Position numbers and translations under genes: made by a program
Shown here: in pieces, positions 54,425 to 64,000 of the stretch
Position numbering within the stretch: position 1 is the stretch's first letter
Layout: every line of letters starts with the position of its first letter
NCBI GenBank assembly: GCA_947683425.1
Contig: CANTUQ010000073.1
Coordinates: 12,731,501 to 12,795,500, forward strand
From: Excoecaria cochinchinensis
Taxonomy: Eukaryota > Streptophyta > Magnoliopsida > Malpighiales > Euphorbiaceae
Direction: 5' to 3'
DNA length: 64,000 bases
Notes under the pieces: generated by a model
The model's database searches: none
What the model was told of the DNA's origin: nothing
The model's input: the letters and a program-made list of their open reading frames with translations, nothing else

Positions 54425-55630
54425 GTGGAGTATCCGGACACTCCTTCAAAAACTAGCTACGCTGTGCCAGCTCAGTTTTCTCTAGACGAAGAAATGGCAA
54501 ACTCACCAAGAGGAGCAAATGCCACTAGGGCCTTGGTAACTGAGGAAGTAGGCAGAAGGTTCAAAGAATTTGAGAATAGGATAATGGCTATGATGGCCAA
54601 CATGGCTCAGCCACCTGCTCCACAGAACCCACCACCTCCTCCTATGAGAAATAATAAAAGGGAGGAGGCCAAAGAAGAGTTGCAAGAAGAGATCCGCCCA
54701 CCACCTGTGGATTTGAGAGCTACCACATCAGGGGCACAGAGAAGAAGGCAGGCTCAAAGAATAGAAGATGACTGGGAAAATGACGAGCATGAAGAAACAG
54801 TGTCAGAAAGAGGGAAGGCACCTCAGAATGAAGAAGCCATTTGGAGGAAGATGGAAGAAAAATTTGAAGTCATGGCAAGGATGCTGATGAGGGGTTGAGG
54901 AATGAACCCCGAAGATAAGGAGTTAGAAGGGAAGGATTCAATCCCGATGAACTTTAAAATGTCGGATGTTTCAAAGTTTCATAGCACCTTTGATCCCACC
55001 GCACACATAAAACAGTACTCGTTGGTGATGAAGGGTACTACTTTGACAAAAAGGTAAAAGATTGAGTACTTTTGCCTGAGCTTGACTGGCCCAGCGGTGG
55101 ATTGGTACCACAGGCTTGACCGCATAACTAAAGAGGATTGGGATTTACTGACGAAAGAATTTTTGAGGCAGTATGACTGCAGTACAATGATGGAGGTGAC
55201 TCTAAAGGACCTGGAGCTATTGTAGCAGAAGGGAGGCGAGTCTTTCCATGAGTATCTGACCTGATGGAGAAATCAGGTGATGGAAATAAAAAGAAAACCA
55301 GATACTCAAGATCATATATGCTTGTTCATTAAAAATGCGAGCCCGTATCTGAGAGAGGCATTAAACAAGAAGGGATTAAGAGACTGGGAGTCCCTGAAAG
55401 ACATCGCCATTGAGGCCGAAGGAAAATACCTTGCTAGGAGGGCGAGCAACGAGAACTATGCCAAGATGGGCGGTAGCACGCAGGGGGTAAGTAGGTCAGC
55501 AGGCTCCGGTAGTGACTTGAGGAAGACAGCCAAAGTATTAGCCACTAATACAACCTCGAGACATTTCTCTGATTTGGGAAGGTCACTGTCATGGGTGCTT
55601 CGGAGGTTGACGAAGGAGGGTAAGTTATAG
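54425..55630 (+). pseudogene. gag: Ogre-1 gag (second copy)
   Basis: Same protein as 2382-3587 in one unshifted frame, more damaged: TGA 54896, TAA 55055, TAG 55223, TGA 55262, and the shared TAG 55628. The first copy has CGA, CAG, CAG and CGA at the first four. Gag blocks include LTGPAVDWYHRL and GGESFHEYL. It begins at GTG like the first copy. Confidence 0.82.
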
Positions 55631-56962
55631 CCTTTGCCACCTCGACCTGCCAGGACTCAAGGTATACCGGGCCATAAGGATAATGAATATTGTGCTTATC
55701 ATCAACATACTGGGCATACAACTAATGAGTGCAAAGCTTTGAGGCACGCAGTCCAAGACCTAATAGATTCGAAGCAAATAATGGACCCGGAGAAGAAGGG
55801 ACGTCAGAAGAAGTCAGGGTATAACAACGTGCCCCGGCCGGTATTCATGATCGGGTCAAGTCTGCACGAAGAGTTTGTATTGAGAGAGTTATACGGCAAT
55901 GATGCCAACACTACTGTCATAAGCCTCCATGAGGTGAGTGAAGAAGGGCTTCCCGCTGCAGTGATCGATTGCTGGTCCACTAATGAGAGTGGAAGTGAAA
56001 ATGATAATCCTAATGTGTTTCCCGACCTGTGGGAGGAGGAAGAGGAAGAGAAGAAGGAAAAGAAAACGAAAGTGGGAGCGGTGACCTGGAGTGGAAGGGT
56101 AGCTCCAAAAGCTTAGAGGCCGCAGGAGCCCATAATGGGCTAAAAGGAAAAGGAGCCAGAGGATGATCCAATAATCAAGCAGCTGAAAAAGACGCCAGCT
56201 CAGATTTTGATATGGGACCTCTTGAGGCAGTCTCCATCCCATAGGCAAAAATTGGTAGAGGCTTTATGTGAAACAACTGTGGCCACAACTATATCGCCTA
56301 TGGAACTGCTGGATGTGGTAAAAGGGGGAGCTAGAGAGAATGTGGTGTTTACAAATGCTGACTTGCCGGCAGAAGGCCGCAACCACAACCGCCCTTTGTA
56401 CATACGGGCACTAATTAGTCAGAAGCACATGGCCTGTGTGATGGTGGACAACGGTTCATCAATCAATGTGTGCCCGCAGGTGGCCATGGCAGCTTTTGGA
56501 GTGACAGAAGATATGCTAGCTAAGTCTGATCTGACGATCACGGCTTATGACAACTCAAGAAGGCATGCCTCTGGGACATTCAAGACGATGGTTAAGACGG
56601 GCCCTGTGGAGACAGAGGTGGAGTTCATAGTCCTGCCTATCCCTGCCAATTTTTCAGCTCTCTTGGGAAGGCCTTGGTTCCATAAGCTGGGAGGCATCCC
56701 CTCTACGATATATCAGATGGTCAAGATTCCTCACGAAGGGCAGGGGGTGACCATAAAGGCCGCAAGGGAAAATCAGTTTTCCATACTAGAGATTGCGAGG
56801 CAGCCTTTCAGTGGGTTCCATGTGGCTGTAATAGGTGGGAAAGAACAGATAGAAGGAAGCCACCAGGTGCTGAACAAGATGAAGAGGATGTCATTCCTCC
56901 CTGGAGCAGGATTAGGCAAGAACTCTCAGGGGTTGCTAGAAGCCATAGCCACCAGAGGCTAG
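55631..56962 (+). pseudogene. Ogre-1 zinc knuckle, protease and G-patch (second copy)
   Basis: Zinc-knuckle-like YCAYHQHTGHTTNECKAL keeps all ligands. Protease VMVDNGSSINVCP near 56440 and ALLGRPWFHKLGG. G-patch-like FLPGAGLGKNSQGL near 56895. Stops: TAG 56114 (shared), TAA 56141 (CAA in the first copy) and TAG 56960 (shared). Open from 56207 to 56960. Confidence 0.83.
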
Positions 56963-57799
56963 AAGGATAGAAAGGGCCTAGGTTATAAAGGTGTGGTGAA
57001 GAGCGCCAAGGGGTCAGCAAAGGAGATTCCCCATATCCGAAAGAGTTTTGTGCCAGCAGCTGCAGCATGTGCCTACACCGGGGAAGCCGAGCCTCAGTGG
57101 GTTAAAGGGAGAATTATATCAGGTTTTGAGGTTTTTAATAATGTCTTTGACTGGGACATTGGATTGATCAAGCCAGCAGAGGGCTTTTGGGACAAAAAAA
57201 TCATGACCAGCAAGACAATTTGGGACCGCGAGGAGCTTGAGGAGGTTATAACTGAGAAGATGGTGGCCACCCAGCTTAAGAAGAAAGCAAAGATTGAGGA
57301 AGTCATACAGGGAGTTGTTGAAAAGCCACCGAAATGCCAGAATGATGCAGGACCGTCAGCCGCAACAGATGTGCCGACGGGGGAGGACGAAGAAAATAGT
57401 TTAGATTTTCTTTTTACTCCAGAACTTTTTAATAATGTTAATGACAATTTTAGTTTTATCAATAAAGTGAACGAGTTTGCTTACTTGTGCGATGTTTCTG
57501 CTGATTTCATTATGCATGATCATGATCATAATTCATCTATATTTGATATTGATTCAACTGATGCTACTCCATTTAATCTTAGAACCTCGAAAAACCCGAA
57601 AGAAATCTTGATAGCATCTAACATAACTCCTGAAGAGCGAGAAAAGTTTGAGAGCATATTAAGAAAAAATGAAAAAGTCTTTGCTTGGACCTACGAAGAT
57701 ATGCCAGGGGTAGACCGAGAAATCGCGAAACATGCCATCCCAACATACCCAGACTATAAGCCTGTCAAGCAAAAATTGAGGAGACTCAGGCCAGAATGG
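56963..57799 (+). pseudogene. Ogre-1 linker and start of RT (second copy)
   Basis: Open frame with the acidic linker (SLDFLFTPELFNNVNDNFS) and the pre-RT block YPDYKPVKQKLRRLRPEW. Stops at the same codon as the first copy, at AATGG, where Ogre-2 is inserted. The RT remainder is not in the window. Confidence 0.83.
57795..57799. repeat. AATGG, left target duplication of Ogre-2
   Basis: The same five bases, at the same position in RT, as in the first copy (5758-5762). The right-hand duplication must lie beyond 64000. Confidence 0.8.
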
Positions 57800-60745
57800 T
57801 GTGACGCGCGCCGAACCCCGGGGCGCCCCTAGGGCCCGCTTTTAGGGCGATCGGGTGGAGGTTCATGAAAACTTTTAAGGTATTTACAAGTGCGTCTATT
57901 TTGGGCAACAATAAAGTTTCTTAGAGTCGCCACCCAATAGAACATTAGGACAGGTCGTCTAGCCTCGATGAGTCTAAGACGGTGCATAATATCCATTTTG
58001 GGCAAGCCAAAGAGATCTTGGAGATATCATCCCAATAGAACAATGGAATGACCCTCTACCCCGTGGAGCCTAGGATTGTAAATTTAAGTCTTTTGGTGGG
58101 ACACAAGAGATATTTTGGAGATTCCATCCCAATGAAACACTGAGATGGACCTCTAACCTCATTGAGCCTAAGACCAGAGTGAGTTCGGGACTTCCCATTT
58201 ATTCATACCTTGGTTAATTTTATAATCGAGTTTTGAATTTATCATTTTATCCCATTTCTCATTCATTTTAATGCAATTAATTAAAGCGTATGTCAATCAC
58301 GTAGTGGAAGCGATAAATAAAAGCGTAAATAAAATAAAGCATATGTAAAAATATTACAACAAAACTAGGGGCGGAATACAACCACCATTGTAAATAAAAC
58401 ACAAATCATGCATAAATCGGGATATTCATTAATGATGAGGATATTGGTCCTCGCATGCATATTTATTATAAAACAATTTTGATGTGATGATTTTATTTTG
58501 GATGGAGAAAATTGAGACGTTGGTCCCATTTTTATTTATGAAAAGTTCCAAATTAATTAATAAAAATGCTTTGTGATTTTTATTCTAGCGTGCCTAAAGT
58601 AAACAGTTTTATAAGAAAATTACATGGCAAAATAAATGGAAAAGTCAAATAAATAAAATATTACAAATAAAACAAATAAATACTTAATCCCAAACGAGCC
58701 TTCTGGATCTCCCCGTGTGCTCGCAAAAATTGCCCAAGAGGAAAATGAGATCTGAAATAATCATAAAACACAAATAAAATAATGTTAGTAATTGAATCAA
58801 TTAAAATCAATTTAATATAAAATAAATGACGAATTAAAATAAAATAAAATGAGATAAAATGAAATGATATCAAAATAACAAATGAATTAACATGTTTACA
58901 ATTTAAAATAAATGAGAAAAATGTGTTATGAATAACAAATGGATTAAAAGATGTAATTGGAATAAAATACAACATGTTAATTAATTAATATGTAAAAATA
59001 TGAACATGATAATAATGAAAATAAATACGTGAACAAAACATTAAATATATGATAATGACAATGGAAAAGAATAAAAAATGATTAAACAAATGACATGGTT
59101 AATTGATGTATCACAATTAATATAAAACCTTTACATGGTAAAAAAAATGTCAATTAAAATGAATTTATTAATTACATGTTAAAAATAATGAGAAATCAAA
59201 GCAAAATAAATTATTTACATGTTAGGAATTAAAAGAGATCAATATTCACATGAATAAAAGTGTAATAATATATATATACATAACAAAACAAATATAACAG
59301 TAATAGAATAAATAAATAAATGAGAACAATAAATAAATTAATGAAAACAACAAAATATACATGAATGAGAATAAAATCATATATAAACAAATTAAATAAA
59401 ATAAATCTGAAATAAATAAATAAATGAAGTTAATAAAAATATACATGAATAAATTAAACATGAACAAAAATAATAAAAAGAAAGAATAAGCCCAGAATGT
59501 TCACCCTTAGAGTTTCGAATTCGATGAAGATAAAATGATGATCGATTTTTTTTATTTGATGATTTGCAATATTAGAGTGTAATATGATGAAAATGTTGGA
59601 ATTTTATTCCAAGAAAAAATAGGATGAAAAAAATGATAAAAAATTCTTTAAGAACAAAGAATTGATTTTTTTGCCTAAAGAAATGATTTTGATCAAAAAA
59701 AGATTTTCATTGATTAAAATAAAGAAAAATGATTTCAAAAACAAACAATCACTTTGTTTGTATCAAGGAAAAAAATGATTAAAAGTCTTATTTTAGAAAA
59801 TCAAATGAAAAAAATTAGATTTTGATAACAAACAATTGTTTTGTTTGTCTCAAAATTAATTTTTCATCAAAAAGAGATTCAAAAGAAAATCAATGGAAAA
59901 AATTTTATTGAACACAAATAAAGAAGAAAAAAGGGAATTTTGAGAGCAAATAATTGTTGTATGTGTCTCTAAATTAAATTCAACAACAAAAACTCCTTCC
60001 AAATATATGTTTAGAAGAAATTCTATTGAAAAAAAGATGAAAAAGATGAACTAAATTCTTTTTTTTTTTGTGGGGAAAATCTGGAATTTTAGAGAGAGTT
60101 TGAAAGGAATAAGAAGAGAAAAAGTTGAAAAAAACCCTAAGAAAAATTTCCCCTTTTAGGTTTTCTTGTTATTCTTTTTATATGAAAAAAATAGGAAAAA
60201 AATCTTAATTAAAGGGATAAAACTTAATAAAATCAGATATTAACAATTTTAAATTTTAAAAATTGAAAAAAACCTGAAACTCCCTTAAAAAAGTCATAAA
60301 AAATCGAATTTTGTGGAAAAAAATAGGAAAAAATCAATTTTGGGGCAAAATGCCCATTTTGCGGCGGAACAGAGGCTACGGACGCCCGTCGGAGTGCCCG
60401 ATGGGCGTCCGTAGCGCACGCTGGGCAAGAGCGCTCGCCCAGCGTGCGGGCGACGCTCGCTCACGGAGCGCTGCGCGATGGCCCCTCGTGATGGCACTCC
60501 GCAGCGCCAGCGCGCTGTAGCAAGGAGCCGACGCTCGAAATATATTTTTTTTTAAAGATTAACTAAAAATACTACATTTTTAAGCCCCCATTTTAAAAAT
60601 TAATTTTTAAAATATTTTTTAATTTTTCACTCTAAAATGAAAATTTTCAAGGAAATCATCACTTTTAACTTTTTTGCCCGTGACAAGCCATCTTATCATC
60701 ATTGGGTAACTCTGATCTGGACTGTCTCAGGACCCGGTGTCTACA
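57800..60745 (-). repeat. Ogre-2 3' LTR
   Basis: 2946 bp, ends TGTGACGCGCG...GTGTCTACA on the + strand. Near-identical to 5763-8777 apart from small indels and about 40 bp less of the GC-rich island. TATA-like box at 60177-60184 (- strand). It is AT-rich between 58560 and 60290, so the short open frames there are chance. Confidence 0.92.
60358..60540. repeat. GC-rich palindromic island in Ogre-2 3' LTR
   Basis: The hairpin at 60376-60414, CTACGGACGCCCGTCGG against CCGATGGGCGTCCGTAG, is the counterpart of 8345-8383. Compared with that copy the 3' arm position that was mismatched is paired here, and one new mismatch has appeared. Confidence 0.8.
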
Positions 60746-60762
60746 GTTGCCCCCAATTTTCA
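60746..60762 (-). other. Ogre-2 polypurine tract
   Basis: On the - strand AAAATTGGGGGCAAC abuts the LTR start TGTAGACACC. Mirror of 51014-51030 in Ogre-1. Confidence 0.75.
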
Positions 60763-60847
60763 GGAAACTAGTGCACTAGTGCCTAAATGAGCCAAAATTT
60801 AGAGAAGAAGGAAAGAGATGCGTACCTGAGGCAACCCTTACCTTTTT

Positions 60848-61545
60848 GCTGTGTGGAATGTTTCGAATTGTTGCCGTTGAGCTGTAGCGCTATCAGACTG
60901 TGGCTCGTTTACAATATTTTCTGTCGCAATGTCCCGCTCACCTTTGGTTGGCTTGCATGGTGTGAGGTGAAGTGTTGTCTAACTTCATCCTCTGTTGCGA
61001 TCTGTTCTATCGCTGTGCCCCACTAACCTCATCTCGGTTTGCACGGAGGCTGGTCTGTCCCGCTAGCCTCATCTCAGCCTGCGCGGTGTGAGGTAAAGTG
61101 TTGTCTAACTGCATCCTCTGTTGCGATCTGTTCTATCGCTGCCCCCCGCTAACCTCATCTCGGTCAGCACGGCGGTTGGTCTGTCCCGCTAGCCTCATCT
61201 CGGCCTACGCAGTGTGAGATGAAGTGTTGTCTAACTGCATCCTCTGTTGCGATCTGTTTTATAGCTGTCCCCCGCTAACCTCATCTCGGTCTACACGGTG
61301 GCTGGTCTGTCCCGCTAGCCTCATCTCGTCCTGCGTGGTGTGAGGTAAAGCGTTGTCTAACTGCATCCTCTGTTACAACCTGTTCTATCGCTATCCCCCG
61401 CTAACCTCATATCGGTCTGCACGGCGGCTGGTCTGTCCAGCTAGCCTCATCTCGGCCTGCGTGGTGTGAGGTGAAGTGTTGTCTAACTGCATCCTCTGTT
61501 GCGATCTGTTCTATCGCTGGTGATCTGCTAGCCTCATCCCGGCCT
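60848..61545 (-). repeat. 126-bp tandem array in Ogre-2 3' UTR
   Basis: GTTGTCTAAC recurs at 60974, 61100, 61226, 61352 and 61478, exactly 126 bp apart, after one degenerate unit. Each unit holds two CCGCTARCCTCATCTCGG words, so it is an internal dimer. Confidence 0.92.
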
Positions 61546-62405
61546 AGACGGTGTCTGTGAGATGCAGTACTCTCTGACTACAACCTCTGTTTGTGATCGG
61601 TTCTACCGATGGTGATCCGCTAGCCTCATCACGGCCTACACGGTGTCTGTGAGATGCAGTACTCACTGACTACAACCTCTGTTTACGATCTGTTCTACCG
61701 CTGGTGATCCGTTAACCTCGTCCTGGCCTGTACGGTGTCTGTGAGATGCAGTACTCTCTGACTACAACCTCTGTTTACGATCTGTTCTACTGCTGGTGAT
61801 CCGCTAGCCTCGTCTCGGCCTACACGGTGTCTATGAGATGTAGTACTCTCTGACTACAACCTCTGTTTTTATCTGTTCTACCGCTGGTGATCCGCTAGCC
61901 TCGTCTCGACCTGCATGGTGTCTGTGAGATGCAGTACTCTCTAACTATAACCTCTTTTTGCGGTCTATTCTACCGCTGGTGATCCGCTAGCCTCGTCCCA
62001 GCCTGCACAGTGTCTGTGAGATGCAGTACTCTCTGACTACAACCTCTGTTTGCAATCTATTCTACCGCTGGTGATCCGCTAGGCTCGTCCCGGCCTGCAC
62101 GGTGTCTGTGAGATGCAGTAATCTCTGACTATAACCTCTATTTGCGGTCTGTTCTACCACTGGTGATTCGCTAGCCTCGTCCCGGCCTGGACGGTGTCTA
62201 TGAGATGCAGTACTCTCTGACTACAACCTCTATTTGTGATCTGTTCTACCGCTGGTGATCCGCTAGCCTCGTCTCGGCCTGCACGGTGTCTGTGAGATGC
62301 AGTACTCTCTGACTACAACCTCTGTTTGCGATCTGTTCTACTGCTGGTTATCCGCTAGCCTCGTCCCGGCCTGCACGGTGTCTGTGAGATGTAGTGTTCC
62401 TTAAA
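61546..62405 (-). repeat. 92-bp tandem array in Ogre-2 3' UTR
   Basis: TCTCTGACTA (with variants) recurs at 61571, 61663, 61755, 61847, 61938, 62030, 62122, 62214, 62306 and a degenerate 62398: 92-bp units (one of 91). Each holds a single CCGCTAGCCTCGTCCCGG word. It is related to the 126-bp unit but about 34 bp shorter. Confidence 0.92.
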
Positions 62406-62515
62406 TACAATCCCGTTGTTTACGATATGTTCCATTGCATGTGATTGAATGTTCTGTCTCGGTAGCCGCTTTTGGGCTTGCACAACACAACCTTGGTAAC
62501 CAATCCGTGTAACAT

Positions 62516-62910
62516 CCTATCTGCTAACCATTATTCAGTCAGTGTAATATCTAATCTACTAACCACCATCCGGTCAGTATAATATCTGATCTGCTAACCA
62601 CCATCCGGTCAATACAATATCTGATCTGCTAACAACCATTCGGTCAGTACAATATATGATCTGCTAACCCCCATTCGGCTATTTCAATGTCTGATCTGTT
62701 AACCCCCATCCGGCTAGTACAATGACTGATCTACTAACCTACATCAGGCTAGTACAATGTCTGATCTGCTAACCCATCCGGCTAGTTCAATGTCTGATCT
62801 GCTAACCTACATCCGGCTATTGCAATGTCTAATTTGCTAACCTACATCCGGCTAGTGCAATGTCTGATCTGCTAACCCCCATCCGGCTAGCGCAATGTCT
62901 GCTTTTTAAC
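62516..62910 (-). repeat. 35-bp tandem array in Ogre-2 3' UTR
   Basis: CTGATCTGCTAACC with CCATCCGGCTAGT recurs at 62551, 62586, 62621, 62656, 62691, 62726, 62761, 62794, 62829, 62864 and 62899, i.e. 35 bp with one 33-bp step. The sequence differs from the two larger arrays. Confidence 0.9.
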
Positions 62911-64000
62911 TTTTTGACCCCCATCCAGTCTACTTGGTGTGTACTTATTAACCATTATCTGAATGATGTATTTGCCGACCACCATCTGGTTAACCCAGTG
63001 CTTGACCGTTGACCATCCTTAGGTTGACATGGTGACTCGTTCGTCGCTTTCTTTACTGGCGCTTATCCTGAATCTCTTCTTTTTACTACAAAAAGGGCAA
63101 AGCAAATGTGTAGGGTATATAAAAGGCACATATCTGTGGCAATACATACCTGTTGGGGCCGAAGTTAGAGTGTGCCCCCGAAGGACGGTTGATTGTTCCC
63201 CATTTTCTTGATTGCACTGACTGTGACATGCCAGATATCGATTCCTCTATCATCTCCAATACAGCCTCCTTGTTGAAAATACCTGCATACTTCTTAAGAG
63301 GGTGAGAGAATTTGATGTTGAGCCTCCAGGGCGAAAAAAAGATTTGAGCTTTCTCAAAGAAAAAATTAGATTGGAAATTTTGTTGTTTGCCTGCAGGCGG
63401 GTGATTTTTCTATTTTGTTTTCGTTTTCGTTTCTGTTTTCTCCTTGTTTGGTTTTTGACCTTTACATTTTGAATGTATTCACAGTATATTGGATTTTCAA
63501 GGCCTTGAAAATGTCTTTTTGTTTTGTCTTGTTTTGTTTGAGAATTTGTATTTTTTGTGTTGTTTTGGTTTGAGAAGTCATTTTTGTTATTTTTGTTTGA
63601 GAGTTTCTATTCTTGTACATTTGCATTTGTTTGAGAATTTGTACATTTGAATTTGGCTTTGATACACTTACTATGTGATGTATGTGAGCATATATCTTAT
63701 GATAGGGAAACTTACCTAGTAGCTTCCAGCCGGGCATGCATGAGTCTGACAATGTTAGGCTGAACTCATCTCTTGAATCATCTTTAAACATGAGGTCTAT
63801 TCGGACCCCTCATCTGATCTATGTACATATACAAAACACTGTGCATGTGTGTGGAATCATGTGTGTGCAATATACATACATTTGAATCCGGATTGTGTGA
63901 GGTGTGTGAGCATACATCTTATGACAGAGAAACTTACCTTGTTGCTCCCGGCATGGTGTGCATGAGAAAGGCTTATTCTTTTCCCTCTTGGGAGCAGGTC
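62911..64000 (-). other. Ogre-2 region upstream of the arrays, with a duplicated exon-like segment
   Basis: No gene I can name. A ~60-bp segment occurs at 63686-63745 and again at 63908-63966, 222 bp apart. On the - strand both read CTCATGCA...AG|GTAAGTTTC, so each ends in a good 5' splice site. Another donor-like CAACAG|GTATGT lies near 63150. The T/G-rich stretch 63400-63660 is low complexity; the open frames here are unconvincing. Confidence 0.45.

Larger units (their letters stand above)
57800..64000 (-). mobile_element. Ogre-2 element, 3' half, running off the window
   Basis: A - strand Ogre-type element. Its 3' LTR is 57800-60745, its polypurine tract is at 60746-60758, and its 3' UTR with tandem arrays follows. 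Its coding region and 5' LTR are outside the window. The same insertion in the first copy has collapsed to a solo LTR. Confidence 0.85.

Noticed and set aside
61546..62405. Tandem arrays as an independent centromeric satellite
   Set aside because: They lie directly behind a polypurine tract and 3' LTR, and related words occur in the Ogre-1 3' UTR, so they are part of the element.

Overview
This window is plant nuclear DNA made almost entirely of nested Ty3/Gypsy LTR retrotransposons. I found no host gene, rRNA, tRNA or CRISPR. The families present (Tat/Ogre-type, Athila-type, and a Tekay/Del-type chromovirus) are confined to plants. Their density points to pericentromeric or otherwise heterochromatic DNA of a larger-genome flowering plant; the species cannot be named from sequence.

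Layout. (1) Ogre-1 (+ strand) is the outer host element: partial 5' LTR 1-1521, primer site, gag-protease-RT to 5762, RT-RNase H 8783-9836, the tip of the integrase at 22899-23102, an antisense accessory gene 24838-23491, a sense accessory ORF 25872-27374, a repetitive 3' UTR (27375-27461 and 50356-51030), and an LTR at 51031-53561. (2) Four insertions break it: a solo LTR of a related element on the - strand (5763-8777, target duplication AATGG); Athila-A on the - strand (9837-22898, left end deleted); Athila-B on the + strand (27467-50350, target duplication GTGGT); and, inside the 5' LTR of Athila-B, a nearly intact Tekay-type chromovirus (29103-38731, target duplication TGCTG). (3) The LTR at 51031-53561 is followed by a second primer site and a second gag-pol copy (53563-57799), so Ogre-1 has an LTR-internal-LTR-internal layout. 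(4) The second copy is interrupted at the same AATGG site by an Ogre-2 element on the - strand (57800 to beyond 64000). Here the insertion keeps its 3' LTR, polypurine tract and a 3' UTR with three tandem arrays (126-, 92- and 35-bp units).

Most notable observations. Athila-A and Athila-B both carry seven ~35-bp palindromes spaced 72-74 bp apart (about seven helical turns) between pol and a downstream accessory ORF. Four or five of the same palindromes, at mostly ~72-bp spacing, sit directly upstream of the LTR TATA box. The accessory ORF lacks a usable ATG in genomic DNA. A conserved 689-bp intron, if spliced, joins CAACAA to TGGCTCC and creates the start codon in good context. The Ogre-1 sense accessory ORF looks like a distant relative of the Athila one, and it too follows a palindrome-rich, TATA-containing intergenic region and a 3' splice site. 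Together this suggests a second, separately transcribed unit in these elements, with a promoter built like the LTR promoter. That is inference; the palindromes, spacings and splice signals are read directly.

State of the genes: all gag-pol frames carry premature stops, mostly explained by C-to-T or G-to-A changes, and Athila frames also carry indels. The Tekay-type element is the youngest (about 28 LTR substitutions counted by eye over ~2.44 kb). Domain calls come from reading motifs, not from database searches.
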